Shown here: positions 44,260 through 53,711 of the stretch, piece by piece | Layout: every line of letters starts with the position of its first letter | Position numbering within the stretch: position 1 is the first letter of the stretch | DNA from: Halalkalibaculum roseum | GTDB lineage: Bacteria > Bacteroidota > Rhodothermia > Balneolales > Balneolaceae | Direction of reading: 5' to 3' | DNA: 64,000 nt | Assembly (NCBI RefSeq): GCF_011059145.1 | Contig: NZ_JAALLT010000004.1 | Location: 372,001-436,000 of the forward strand | Notes under the pieces: generated by a model | What the model saw: the letters and a program-made list of their open reading frames with translations, nothing else | Database searches by the model: none | Told to the model about the DNA's origin: nothing | Program-made: the position numbers and the translations under genes

Positions 44260-45639
44260 ATGACCAAGGAAAAATCCGGACGAGTTTTAGTGGTTGATGA
44301 CGATACGGATGTGCTTCAGGCAGCCAAGTTATTTCTCAAACAACATGTCGCAAAAGTCGATACTGAGAAGAACCCATCCTCCATCCCTAACCTTTTGAAA
44401 AACTACGATTACGACCTGGTTTTGCTCGACATGAATTTCACTGAGGATGTCAGTAGCGGTAAAGAGGGATTTCACTGGCTGAAAACCATACTTGAGATAG
44501 ATCCATCGCTGGCTGTTGTTCTGATTACTGCCTACGGGGATGTGGAGAAAGCGGTCAAGGCTGTCAAACTGGGCGCCACAGATTTTGTGCTAAAACCATG
44601 GCAGAATGAAAAGCTGCTTGCCACAGTGCATTCCGCACTGAACCTCACCGAATCACGAAGGGAAGTAGAAACCCTGAAAACCCGCCAGAAACAGCTGAGC
44701 GCAGATATCGACCAGCACTACCAGGATATCATCGGGAAAAGCCCGGCAATGAACAAGGTATTTGAGACCATTGAAAAAGTGGCCAAAACCGACGCCAACA
44801 TACTCATTACCGGTGAAAATGGAACCGGCAAAGAACTTGTGGCACGGGCTCTGCACCGCAGATCCAACCGGAGCGATGAGGTTTTTATCAGCGTGGACCT
44901 CGGTGCCATACCGGAAAACCTTTTTGAGAGCGAACTGTTCGGCCATACACGCGGTGCTTTTACCGATGCTAAGGAATCAAGAGCCGGACGCTTTGAAGTT
45001 GCTTCAGGCGGAACACTCTTTCTGGACGAAATCGGGAATCTCCCTCTTCAGCTTCAGCCCAAACTGCTCTCAGCTATAGAAACAAGGAAAGTAACCCGGG
45101 TTGGCTCGAATAAACCGGTGGAGGTAGATATTCGACTGATCTGTGCCACAAATGAACCCATACAGGAAATGGTACACAATAATGAGTTCAGACAGGACCT
45201 GCTCTATCGTATCAATACCATTGAAATTCACCTGCCGGCGCTGCGTGACCGTACCGTTGACATCCCTTTGCTGGCCAATCACTTTCTGAAGCAGTATTCA
45301 CGAAAGTATGATAAAGACATTCATAAAATATCCGACCCGGCACTGAACAAGTTACAATCCTACAAATGGCCCGGCAACGTCAGAGAACTTCAGCATGCCG
45401 TTGAACGCGCCGTGATTATGACCGACCATTCGGTGCTCCAGCCGGAAGATTTTCTACTGACTTCCCTGCACGGTGAAGACTCCACAATGGTATTCCATGA
45501 TTATAACCTTGAGGAAGTAGAGAAAACCGTAATCCGCAAAGCCCTCGATAAACATGAGGGCAACATTTCCAAGTCGGCCGATGAACTGGGTCTTACACGC
45601 GCATCGCTCTATCGCCGAATGGAAAAATATGATCTATAA
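44260..45639 (+). CDS. Sigma-54-dependent response regulator (NtrC type)
   Basis: Transcription activator of 459 residues from MTKEKSGR (44260). The receiver domain has VVDDD at 11-15, the phospho-acceptor Asp57 (LVLLDMNF) and Lys112. The AAA+ domain has Walker A GENGTGKE (185-192), the sigma-54 contact loop GAFTDA (232-237, canonical GAFTGA), Walker B GGTLFLDE (250-257) and an arginine-finger region. A Fis-type helix-turn-helix ends the chain (GNISKSADELGLTRASLYRR). It forms an operon with the kinase 72 bp downstream and is divergent from the adaptor operon. By position and domain type it is the best candidate to bind the tandem dyads. The frame extends to an ATG at 44233, which I reject because MTKEK leads directly into the receiver. 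Confidence 0.94.
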   Translation: MTKEKSGRVLVVDDDTDVLQAAKLFLKQHVAKVDTEKNPSSIPNLLKNYDYDLVLLDMNFTEDVSSGKEGFHWLKTILEIDPSLAVVLITAYGDVEKAVKAVKLGATDFVLKPWQNEKLLATVHSALNLTESRREVETLKTRQKQLSADIDQHYQDIIGKSPAMNKVFETIEKVAKTDANILITGENGTGKELVARALHRRSNRSDEVFISVDLGAIPENLFESELFGHTRGAFTDAKESRAGRFEVASGGTLFLDEIGNLPLQLQPKLLSAIETRKVTRVGSNKPVEVDIRLICATNEPIQEMVHNNEFRQDLLYRINTIEIHLPALRDRTVDIPLLANHFLKQYSRKYDKDIHKISDPALNKLQSYKWPGNVRELQHAVERAVIMTDHSVLQPEDFLLTSLHGEDSTMVFHDYNLEEVEKTVIRKALDKHEGNISKSADELGLTRASLYRRMEKYDL

Positions 45640-45711
45640 TAGAAGGCGGATATAATAATCTGTGAGAATCTGCAGTACCTGTGGATTCAGTGTTCCAATA
45701 ATTTAGATTTT

Positions 45712-47076
45712 ATGATCAAAAATTTTCGATTCGGTGTTATTTGGCGAGTGCTCCTTTTGATGGGCACCCTGGGGCTTTGGCTGTATCTAATCTTCAGCAC
45801 CGAATACTATGTCAGCATGACCCTCCTTTTTGTCGTCGTCATTCTGGAAGTGATTCAGCTAATCCGCTATGTTGAACGAACAAATGAAAAACTGACCCGT
45901 TTTCTAAATTCCATTCGCTATTCTGACTTTTCCAGGGCCTTTCCCGATCACGGTTTAGGATCCTCTTTTGAATCCCTGAACAAGGCATTTACCAGGGTCA
46001 TCGAGGAGTTCAAAAAGGAGCGCGCCGAAAAACAGGAGCACTTTAGGTATCTGCAAACCGTAGTACAGCATGTAGGTATTGGACTTATATCCTTCAATCA
46101 TCGTGGAGAAGTTGAGCTTATTAATACGGCAGCAAAACGTCTGTTCCAGATCCCAACGCTGCGAAATATCAAGGCATTGGGTGAAATCAGTGAACCCTTG
46201 CTGAATGCAGTTATGGCTTTGAAGAGCGGGAACCGGAACCTTGTACGTGTCATGGTAGATAATGAAACCCTGCAGCTGGCCATATATGCCACGGAGTTCC
46301 GCATGCACAATGACCTCTATAAGCTGGTCTCCTTCCAGAACATACATACAGAACTTGAAGAGAAGGAGATGGAGGCCTGGCAAAACCTCACGCAGGTGCT
46401 AGCCCATGAAATTATGAACTCCATTACCCCGATCTCATCTCTTTCTGATACTGTTCACATGCTGCTTGAACAGAAATCAGTAGAAAAGAATGATCATTAT
46501 TCTATTGACAAGGAAGCCATCGGGGACGTGAAAGAGGCACTCCAAACCATCAAGAATCGCAGCCGGGGTCTGATGCGCTTTGTCAATTCCTACCGCGATT
46601 TCACTCAGATACCGGAACCGCATTACGAGCACTTTCCAGTAGAAGAACTTCTGATGCGTCTTCGAAATCTGAACAAAGGCGAGGCTGAAGCCCAGGATGT
46701 TGATATAACTGTTGACGTAGATCCGGAAACCCTGGAAGTAACTGCCGACCCGCACCTGATCGAGCAGACGCTCATCAATCTGATGAAGAATGCCTTTCGG
46801 GCACTTGAGGATGTTAAGAATGCAAAGATCTCACTCAAGGGATTCATGGACAGCGACGGGAAAGTAGTAATTCAAGTTTGCGATAACGGTACCGGGATCT
46901 CAAAAGAGAATGTGCAAAAAATCTTTATCCCCTTTTACAGCACCGGCAAACCCACGGATCGCGGGGGTTCGGGTATAGGCTTGAGCCTTTCCAGACAGAT
47001 CATGCGCATGCATAAGGGCACCCTGACAGTAAAATCAGACGAAGATAAGGGCACTATTTTTACGTTACGCTTCTAA
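45712..47076 (+). CDS. Intramembrane-type sensor histidine kinase
   Basis: Membrane kinase of 454 residues, presumed partner of the sigma-54 regulator 72 bp upstream. Two helices (about 9-29 and 36-51) are joined by a loop of only about six residues (STEYYVS), so there is no periplasmic sensor domain. A linker and a PAS-like domain (about 112-210) follow, then the phospho-acceptor helix with His232 (VLAHEIMNSITPI), the N box LINLMKNAFRAL (354-365), G1 DNGTGI (391-396) and G2 GGSGIGLSLS (418-427). The H-box and N-box spelling fits NtrB-like kinases that pair with sigma-54 regulators. Kinases with this anatomy in Gram-positives often take their signal from an ABC permease of the FtsX type, which fits the neighbourhood. 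Confidence 0.92.
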   Translation: MIKNFRFGVIWRVLLLMGTLGLWLYLIFSTEYYVSMTLLFVVVILEVIQLIRYVERTNEKLTRFLNSIRYSDFSRAFPDHGLGSSFESLNKAFTRVIEEFKKERAEKQEHFRYLQTVVQHVGIGLISFNHRGEVELINTAAKRLFQIPTLRNIKALGEISEPLLNAVMALKSGNRNLVRVMVDNETLQLAIYATEFRMHNDLYKLVSFQNIHTELEEKEMEAWQNLTQVLAHEIMNSITPISSLSDTVHMLLEQKSVEKNDHYSIDKEAIGDVKEALQTIKNRSRGLMRFVNSYRDFTQIPEPHYEHFPVEELLMRLRNLNKGEAEAQDVDITVDVDPETLEVTADPHLIEQTLINLMKNAFRALEDVKNAKISLKGFMDSDGKVVIQVCDNGTGISKENVQKIFIPFYSTGKPTDRGGSGIGLSLSRQIMRMHKGTLTVKSDEDKGTIFTLRF

Positions 47077-47210
47077 ATTACTTTACCACTAAGTGACTAA
47101 GTGGTAAAACTTATCTTGCAAATTCCAACAATCAAATTAATACGCGATTCGCGTTTCTCATTTCATATCGTATATTTCGGCAAACAGATTCGAAGAATTG
47201 AGATAGACCT

Positions 47211-49475
47211 ATGCCTGAGAAATTATCGCTTTCTATCATTCTTACATTCCACAACCAGCGGGATGTCATCGAATCTTCCTTGTCATCTGTTTTTGAACTT
47301 AACAGCATCCCCTTTGAACTGATACTCATTGATGATGCCTCCAACGACGGCAGCAGCGACGCCATCAAATCACTGCTCGATTACTACGACCACGAACGCA
47401 CTTTTTTCTTTCAGCACGAGGAATCGACGGGCAGGGGAAATTGCCTGAACGAAGCCCTCCAGCAGTGCAACAGCTCCCTGGTCTGGTGCCCAAGCTCCCT
47501 GGAACAAGTCGATGAAAGCAGGTTGAAATCCGTGATACAGAGAGCAAAGGATAATCCGAAGTGCAGCTTTTTCATTCAGCAGCTTCAGCTACCCGAAACA
47601 CCCGATGAATGGCTCTCCTACATAGCCCGACAAACCTGGCATGATGATGCCTCGTTTATCTGGAACCTGGGAGCTATACCATCCGAACAGCTCTTCTTTA
47701 ATCCTTACCAGCAAAGCCATCACGGACTGGAACTTAGCATGCGCCTTTTCTTGTCGGAATCGGCTAGCTATGAACAGGTAGAAAAATTCAGCACCCTCTC
47801 CGGCATGGCCAAACCGGTACCCCTGCCCGGGACGGATAAGAAGGAGATGATATACTCGCTGCTTCGCAACCCGGATTTAAATCGTGAAGTTCGCAGCAAA
47901 GCCTTACAACTGTATGGGGACATCCCTGAAAAAGATACTCCAAAGCAAGGAGCCGACTTCCAGAATGAACAGCTTGCCGAAGCTTTCCATATGAAACAAG
48001 AAGGCCGGCTTGGCTCCGCATTGGAACTGGTAGAAAGAGTCCTGGCCCAGCAACCGAATCACCCGAGAGCAAAAGAGCTTAAAATACAGATCCTTGAAAA
48101 GAAGCGACGATTCGTAGAAGCTTCAGAATTGAAACATGAGCTGATTGCCGAGCAAAACACCAGGCCCGAAAATGCCGATATCAAAACCAGCATCATCATT
48201 CCAACTTCGTTGTACGGCAAAGAAGTACTGGAACATTGCCTGATCTCCATTTCAGAACACTGCGATCCAAAAACAACCAAACTCATCGTCATTGATAACG
48301 CAAGTCTTGATGATACCCACGACTATCTGGAAGAGCTGGAGCAAAAAGAATTTTTTAGCTGCGAGATCATCACCAATACTAATAATAAGGGATTTGCTGC
48401 TTCAGTGAATCAGGGGCTTGATGCAGCCGTCGGGGAATACGCTTGTGTGCTACACAATGATGTGAATCTTAAAAGCGATGCGATATCCGAACTGGAACGA
48501 CTGATGGACGAACATCCGCGATATGCGATCATCGGTCCCATGACCAACAAAACACTGAACCCTGATCAATCCACCCGTTATCAGGAAGAATATAATGAAG
48601 AGCTGGTTCGAGCTGAGTATCTTGACAGTTTTTGCATGATGATCAGGCTCGATACCGACCTGCGGATGGATGAGTCCTACCAGCTTGCCTTTTTTGAAGA
48701 CATCGATCTGTGTTTTGAAGCACGTAAAAACGGACACAGAGTGGGTATTGCCACGGAAGTTTCTATAGATCATCAATATGGAACCACCACCTTTGGACTG
48801 AACCTGGATACGGAAAGTGAACAGTACTGGAAGAATGTTGCTTATTTCAATGAAAAGTGGGGCATTGAAGTATATTCGGAAGAAGAGCTTAAATCAAAAA
48901 GCCGGTTTGACCAGCTCCTGGCTATCGACAGGCTGATAAATCCTCTTTTTCCGGAGGAACCTCTAAAAGATTATTTCAGCGAGCTGTTTACCGATGAACT
49001 GAAAACAGAGATGATGCAGGCTGAACATGATGCAGATACACTCTGCGAGCTGGTGCATCTAATGATGGTGATGGAGGAGAGAGAACTGATGAGGCGGCTG
49101 GAAGATCGCCTGGACAACGTCGATCTGCCCACTTCACTTATCTACCAGCTGGTACGTTTTTACTACTATCGGAATATATTTTCGCGATGTAAGCACTATC
49201 TAAGTAAGTTAAAGGCTGAGCAGCAATCACTGCAGTCGGAACTCTACAAACTTCAGATGATGGTGACCGACAAAGAATTTCAGGAAGCCATTCCTAAACT
49301 CAAAGAGTTACTGGATAAGGCTCCTACCAATCCTACGCTCTATAAACTGGCAGGAGACATACACCGTTTTGAAGGAAACACGGAAGAAGCGGAGTCTTTC
49401 TACAGTATAGCCTCCCAGATCAATCCCTTCGAGTACTCAGAAACAGGCGAGACGGAGTTTAAAATAAAAAGCTGA
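47211..49475 (+). CDS. Two-domain family-2 glycosyltransferase with TPR segments
   Basis: A 754-residue cytosolic protein. The first GT-A domain (about 5-110) has the nucleotide-binding LILIDDASNDGSS, but no DxD where expected: the segment is SLVWCPSSLEQVDE (89-102). A TPR-like helix pair follows (about 250-310; AFHMKQEGRLGSALELVERVL). The second GT-A domain (about 325-560) has KLIVIDNASLDDT and a DxD-equivalent HND at 415-417, then IALDHQYG-like acceptor-side residues (SIDHQYGTTTFG). TPR-like helices end the chain (about 620-750). It resembles transferases that act on surface polysaccharide or protein; donor and acceptor are unknown. It starts 134 bp after the kinase and is probably independently transcribed. 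Confidence 0.87.
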   Translation: MPEKLSLSIILTFHNQRDVIESSLSSVFELNSIPFELILIDDASNDGSSDAIKSLLDYYDHERTFFFQHEESTGRGNCLNEALQQCNSSLVWCPSSLEQVDESRLKSVIQRAKDNPKCSFFIQQLQLPETPDEWLSYIARQTWHDDASFIWNLGAIPSEQLFFNPYQQSHHGLELSMRLFLSESASYEQVEKFSTLSGMAKPVPLPGTDKKEMIYSLLRNPDLNREVRSKALQLYGDIPEKDTPKQGADFQNEQLAEAFHMKQEGRLGSALELVERVLAQQPNHPRAKELKIQILEKKRRFVEASELKHELIAEQNTRPENADIKTSIIIPTSLYGKEVLEHCLISISEHCDPKTTKLIVIDNASLDDTHDYLEELEQKEFFSCEIITNTNNKGFAASVNQGLDAAVGEYACVLHNDVNLKSDAISELERLMDEHPRYAIIGPMTNKTLNPDQSTRYQEEYNEELVRAEYLDSFCMMIRLDTDLRMDESYQLAFFEDIDLCFEARKNGHRVGIATEVSIDHQYGTTTFGLNLDTESEQYWKNVAYFNEKWGIEVYSEEELKSKSRFDQLLAIDRLINPLFPEEPLKDYFSELFTDELKTEMMQAEHDADTLCELVHLMMVMEERELMRRLEDRLDNVDLPTSLIYQLVRFYYYRNIFSRCKHYLSKLKAEQQSLQSELYKLQMMVTDKEFQEAIPKLKELLDKAPTNPTLYKLAGDIHRFEGNTEEAESFYSIASQINPFEYSETGETEFKIKS

Positions 49476-49481
49476 AGCTAA

Positions 49482-50342
49482 TCAGCCCTGTGGCGTCATA
49501 GCTTCGACGGCACTCAGCAGACTCTTCAGATTTTCAACCTTATCTTCTTTTTCCAGACGGGAATAGCTCTGAATAAGGTTACGGATACAACGCGCCAGAA
49601 TCTCATAGGGCTGAGCGGTATCAAAGTGCTCACTTTTTGGTTCCACTCCGTTTTGCTTCAAAAAGAAGTAGCATTGGTTATAGGTCACCGTTTTTCCTCT
49701 ATCAAAAGGATCAATCAGTATCTCGTCGAGCTCGCCTTTGTATTTTAGCATGAAATGGATCGGCATGTTAACCCCGTAAAAAGGCAGTTCAAGACGACGC
49801 GCAAGAAAGAGTACAATCAATGCCAATGAAATTGGCAGTCCTTGCCGGCGGTCGATGACCCGGTGCAGGTATGAGTTATCAGGATTGTAATAATCAACAT
49901 TACTGCCCCTGAAACTCAACTCATCGAATACAAAGTCGAGAAGGATGTGCATCTTTTTGCTGTCATCCAGCTGGTATTTCAGGTCATCACTGACCATGCT
50001 GGCAAAGCGGTCAAGCTTGCGTTTATATTCTTCCTCTCTCAGAGTAGGATTCTCGAACCTGGCCAGAATAAAGACAGCATCTTCAAGCTGTTTCAAATTT
50101 CCGAGTCCATTCTCAAGAACTTCCAAAAAGTCTTCCTGCAGGCTGCCATAGGTTATCCACTGGATGATATCATTGATCAGCTCTCGCTCTTCATCGTCCT
50201 TGCTCTGACTCTTTTGCTCATCCAGAAGAGGTACAGCTTGTTCACCAAGCTCGAACAGCCTGTTCCTGACGTTGGTTTTTACATAAGGATCTGGATCCTC
50301 AAGTAAATAAATAAGAGATTCTATTTCCGCTTTATTGGACAT
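49482..50342 (-). CDS. SirB1/transglutaminase-core-2 family protein with HEAT-like N-terminus
   Basis: Cytosolic protein of 286 residues. The N-terminal 60 residues look like a HEAT pair (LIYLLEDPDPYVKTNVRNRL), followed by the SirB1-type core with RRQGLPISLALIVLFLARRL (about 165-184), PFYGVNMPIHFMLKYKG and LIDPFDRGKTVTYNQC. The first two motifs are the family's substrate-site strand and its His region; I see no Cys at the transglutaminase nucleophile position, as in most SirB1 proteins. Its biochemical role is unknown. It is convergent with the glycosyltransferase gene, with six bases between stop codons. Confidence 0.85.
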   Translation of the reverse strand: MSNKAEIESLIYLLEDPDPYVKTNVRNRLFELGEQAVPLLDEQKSQSKDDEERELINDIIQWITYGSLQEDFLEVLENGLGNLKQLEDAVFILARFENPTLREEEYKRKLDRFASMVSDDLKYQLDDSKKMHILLDFVFDELSFRGSNVDYYNPDNSYLHRVIDRRQGLPISLALIVLFLARRLELPFYGVNMPIHFMLKYKGELDEILIDPFDRGKTVTYNQCYFFLKQNGVEPKSEHFDTAQPYEILARCIRNLIQSYSRLEKEDKVENLKSLLSAVEAMTPQG

Positions 50343-50563
50343 TACGAACTATGCTATACGTTGTATTTTTGTATCACCGCATTACAACAGCTTTTAACAA
50401 TGTATCGTGCGAATTAAATTAGAAAATTTATTTTCAAATTCTTCATTAAAGTATTTTTATTAAAAGGCTCTCTAAAACGTATATTACGCCGCACTGCGTA
50501 CAGGTTAGTAATATTACATCCGATTTGTTGACACATCAGCCGGATTGTTCATCATAAATAAAT

Positions 50564-51793
50564 ATGACTATGAAATTGAATGTTACCTCAGAAACAGGAA
50601 GACTTAAGGGTGTAATTGTTCACACACCGGGCAATGAAGTATCACTGGTAAATCCCGAACATAAAGACGAGTTACTGTTTGATGACATCATCTTTGAGGA
50701 AGATGCCAAACAGGAACATTTGGATATGCTGGATATTTTCAAAACCGCTATGCCTTCGGATGGTCAGATTTATGAAATTACCGACCTGTTTCTTGAAACA
50801 CTGCAGATGGATGAGGCAAGAAATTATTTCATTGACAGCCTTGTAGACAAACTGCCTGAACTGAATTTATACGTTGTTAAAAAAGAGTTGAAGGACCTGA
50901 GTCCGAAAGCCCTTCTGAAATTTGTGATCGAAGGATCCGCATCCTCAGGCAGATTTACCTTGAGTCCTACGCCAAATCTCTTGTTTACCCGCGATCTCGC
51001 CGCGATGGTTGGTGAAAATGTGCTTATTTCAAAACCTGCAAAAAAAGCCCGGTACCGGGAAGCGCTGCTCATGGAAGCCCTGGTACGCTTTCATCCTATG
51101 TTTGAGGAAACCAACAAACATGTAATCCCTATTGCTGATCAGGCATCTATAGAGGGCGGAGATGTGCTGGTAGCTTCAGAGAAGCTGGTGATTATCGGAA
51201 TGAGTGAGCGCACTTCATTTAGCGGACTGATGACGGCTTCGAAAGGACTTCTGGAAAGCGGAATTGAAACAGTATTGGCAGTAGACATTCCCAAACAGAG
51301 ATCTTCGATGCACCTCGATACCATCTTTACCTTTGCCAGTGAAGATGAATGCATCGTGTTCCCTCCTGCTATTACCGAGAGGAAAAACAATATTGTTTCC
51401 ATGACTTACAATAACGGTTCTATAACAAGCGAGACCCTTCCCTCTCTTAAGTATGCCATGGAAAAATTGATGGAGCGCGAATTTACGTTCATCAAATGCG
51501 GAGGAGAAGACAGAACTCGTCAATTTCGTGAGCAATGGACAGACGGTGCAAACGTTTTTGCACTTGCTCCCGGCATTATTGTCGGTTATGAGCGAAACAC
51601 CGGAACATTCCAAATGCTGGAAGAACATGGATATACCGTTATGAATCAATTTGATTTTATCGATATGTATAAAGACCGTGAATTTGAACCGGGCAAGGAA
51701 AAAATTGCTATTTCTTTTCTGGGTCACGAGTTATGCCGGGGAAGGGGCGGTGCTCGTTGTATGACTATGCCCATTGCAAGGACAAACCTATAG
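50564..51793 (+). CDS. arcA: Arginine deiminase
   Basis: Converts L-arginine to citrulline and ammonia. The 409-residue chain keeps the family motifs in order: GRLKGVIVHTPGNE near the N-terminus, RDLAAMVG (substrate Asp), EGGDVLV, SMHLDTIFTF with the catalytic His and Asp, and at the end CRGRGGARCMTMPI with nucleophile Cys399. Length fits bacterial arginine deiminases. It stands alone: the next gene is an M50 protease 11 bp downstream, and no ornithine carbamoyltransferase, carbamate kinase or antiporter is in the window. It may therefore serve acid tolerance or nitrogen supply, or act with partners encoded elsewhere. Confidence 0.95.
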   Translation: MTMKLNVTSETGRLKGVIVHTPGNEVSLVNPEHKDELLFDDIIFEEDAKQEHLDMLDIFKTAMPSDGQIYEITDLFLETLQMDEARNYFIDSLVDKLPELNLYVVKKELKDLSPKALLKFVIEGSASSGRFTLSPTPNLLFTRDLAAMVGENVLISKPAKKARYREALLMEALVRFHPMFEETNKHVIPIADQASIEGGDVLVASEKLVIIGMSERTSFSGLMTASKGLLESGIETVLAVDIPKQRSSMHLDTIFTFASEDECIVFPPAITERKNNIVSMTYNNGSITSETLPSLKYAMEKLMEREFTFIKCGGEDRTRQFREQWTDGANVFALAPGIIVGYERNTGTFQMLEEHGYTVMNQFDFIDMYKDREFEPGKEKIAISFLGHELCRGRGGARCMTMPIARTNL

Positions 51794-51804
51794 ATTAAAA
51801 CACA

Positions 51805-53049
51805 TTGAGCGACATAGATAAAACCACCAAGTGGCCGAAAGAGTATTTTGAAGCATCCGATCAGCCTGACCAGGCCAATCACATAACCGATCGGCCCAAA
51901 GAGTTCGATACCAAGACCATCCTGAAGCATCTTGGTCTTTTTATCCTGACCTTTGCTTCTGTGAGCCTTGTTGGGGCGAGTTTTGTCGGATTTTCCGGTT
52001 CCCTTTTCCCTGTCGTTATGCCCAATTCCGAAGATCTGCTAAGAGGTGTTCTCTTTGCCACACTGCTGCTCGGTTTTCTGGGCGTACATGAATTCGGGCA
52101 TTTCTTTGCTGCCCAATATCACAAAATTAAAGTTACACTGCCCTATTTTATCCCCATTCCACTTGGAATCGGCACAATGGGTGCAGTCATACGTATCAAG
52201 CAGAAGATAAATGACACAAGAAAGATGTTTGATATTGGGATTGCAGGTCCCCTTGCAGGTTTTGTAGTCTCCCTGGCTGTACTGATTATCGGGTTCTCCA
52301 CACTTCCTGAACCGGGTTATATCAACCAATTCGCAGGACACGAAGGGGTTAAGGAATATGTAAATGCAAACGGTGTATTTCCCGAAATGCCAACCGAAAG
52401 TACCAATGGGAATGTACTGATAGTGGGAGAAACGCTGCTCTATTCATTTTTAGCACAATTTTTTGAAAATGTGCCGCCCATGTGGGAAATGTATCACTAT
52501 CCCTTTTTATTTGCAGGATGGCTGGGCCTCTTTTTCACAGCACTTAACCTCATGCCTGTCGGACAGCTTGACGGGGGGCATATTTTATACTCCTTGATCG
52601 GATTTAAAAAGCACCGGATAGTGGCACGCATTGCTTTCGGAATCCTGACGGTGCTGGCAGGCATTGAATTCATACCTTTTGTTCATCTTTCGCTTGAAAG
52701 CTGGGGCTTGAGTCATCCTTCCGGCATCTATAGCTGGTTTATCTGGGCCGGAGTACTCTTCGTGCTTTTCAATAAAGCATTTCATAAGGACTATGAATGG
52801 ATAGCCCCCTTGCTCCTAATTTCAATGGCCATATCTGCTGCATATCTTTACCTTGTGGAAGGAAGCATCACAACCACGGGGTCTTTGATCTGGGTCGTCT
52901 GGTCATTCTTTATCGCTTATTTTGTACGAGTGGAGCATCCGCCGGCATATTATGAACGTCAGCTGAGTCCCACGCGTAAATTTCTTGGATGGCTGAGCAT
53001 GATCATATTTATACTATGTATTAGTCCCAATCCATTATACTTTATCTGA
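51805..53049 (+). CDS. M50 site-2-protease-like membrane metalloprotease
   Basis: Polytopic intramembrane zinc protease (414 residues). HEFGH lies at 95-99 in the second or third helix and the paired LDGGH at 255-259 supplies the third zinc ligand. Conserved PYFIPIPLGIGTMGAVIRIK and GIAGPLAGF segments match the family, and no PDZ domain is present. The start codon is TTG at 51805; the next in-frame ATG would delete the first membrane helix. It begins 11 bases after the arginine deiminase stop, suggesting an operon. The substrate (often an anti-sigma factor) is not apparent nearby. Confidence 0.92.
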   Translation: MSDIDKTTKWPKEYFEASDQPDQANHITDRPKEFDTKTILKHLGLFILTFASVSLVGASFVGFSGSLFPVVMPNSEDLLRGVLFATLLLGFLGVHEFGHFFAAQYHKIKVTLPYFIPIPLGIGTMGAVIRIKQKINDTRKMFDIGIAGPLAGFVVSLAVLIIGFSTLPEPGYINQFAGHEGVKEYVNANGVFPEMPTESTNGNVLIVGETLLYSFLAQFFENVPPMWEMYHYPFLFAGWLGLFFTALNLMPVGQLDGGHILYSLIGFKKHRIVARIAFGILTVLAGIEFIPFVHLSLESWGLSHPSGIYSWFIWAGVLFVLFNKAFHKDYEWIAPLLLISMAISAAYLYLVEGSITTTGSLIWVVWSFFIAYFVRVEHPPAYYERQLSPTRKFLGWLSMIIFILCISPNPLYFI

Positions 53050-53130
53050 CTTTTCGAGCCTCTCATTCTGTCACAATGGAACATATTTCCGTATATTTTC
53101 AACCAAATTTTTAACACTTACTCCTCATAT

Positions 53131-53550
53131 ATGAAGTATATCCTATCCCTAAGCCTTATGTTGTTCTTTATTTCCTGCAGTTCCGGTACTCCGGAAAACC
53201 TTTCAGAAAGGATCGATCAGCTGATCGCTGAAGACAAATACGAGCAAGCGCTCAATCTCCTTGATGATGCCAATCCCTCGGAGACCGAAGCCGACATCGA
53301 CCGCCTAAAGGAAAAAACCTACCTGAATTACGGTATTTACCTGGAGTACCGCGGGCCCGAAGGAAGTACCATGCGCAACCGAATGACATCCGCATTGGAG
53401 CAGTATATCGCAGTCCTAAAAATCAATCCGGAGAACCAGAAAGCGCGATCTGAAATTGACCAGATTATGAATATCTACAGCACAATGCCGGACAAATCTC
53501 CAGGTCAGGATATTGTGAGCCAATTGAACGAACTGGGATTTAATTACTGA
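53131..53550 (+). CDS. Lipoprotein with TPR-like repeats
   Basis: A 139-residue exported lipoprotein: leader MKYILSLSLMLFFISC with Cys16 as the likely lipidation site, followed by two or three TPR-like helical hairpins (ERIDQLIAEDKYEQALNLLDD; SALEQYIAVLKINPENQKARSEI). A scaffold role is likely; no specific function is recognised. It lies between the M50 protease and smpB. Confidence 0.75.
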   Translation: MKYILSLSLMLFFISCSSGTPENLSERIDQLIAEDKYEQALNLLDDANPSETEADIDRLKEKTYLNYGIYLEYRGPEGSTMRNRMTSALEQYIAVLKINPENQKARSEIDQIMNIYSTMPDKSPGQDIVSQLNELGFNY

Positions 53551-53620
53551 TGTATGTGAAAGGTGAAAAGGGAGACGGGAGACGGTAAGATGTAGTTCTG
53601 AATAAATTGCATCAAGCATT

Positions 53621-53644
53621 ACGTTTCACGTTTCACGTCTCACC
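53621..53644. repeat. Heptamer direct repeat (GTTTCAC x2, then GTCTCAC)
   Basis: Tandem 7-bp units lie between the lipoprotein gene and smpB. Confidence 0.7.
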
Positions 53645-53711
53645 TGATACAGTCCTATAAAAAGCTTACCTTTTGTAGGAGCAATACAACTAATGTGTAA
53701 CCAATTTGTAG

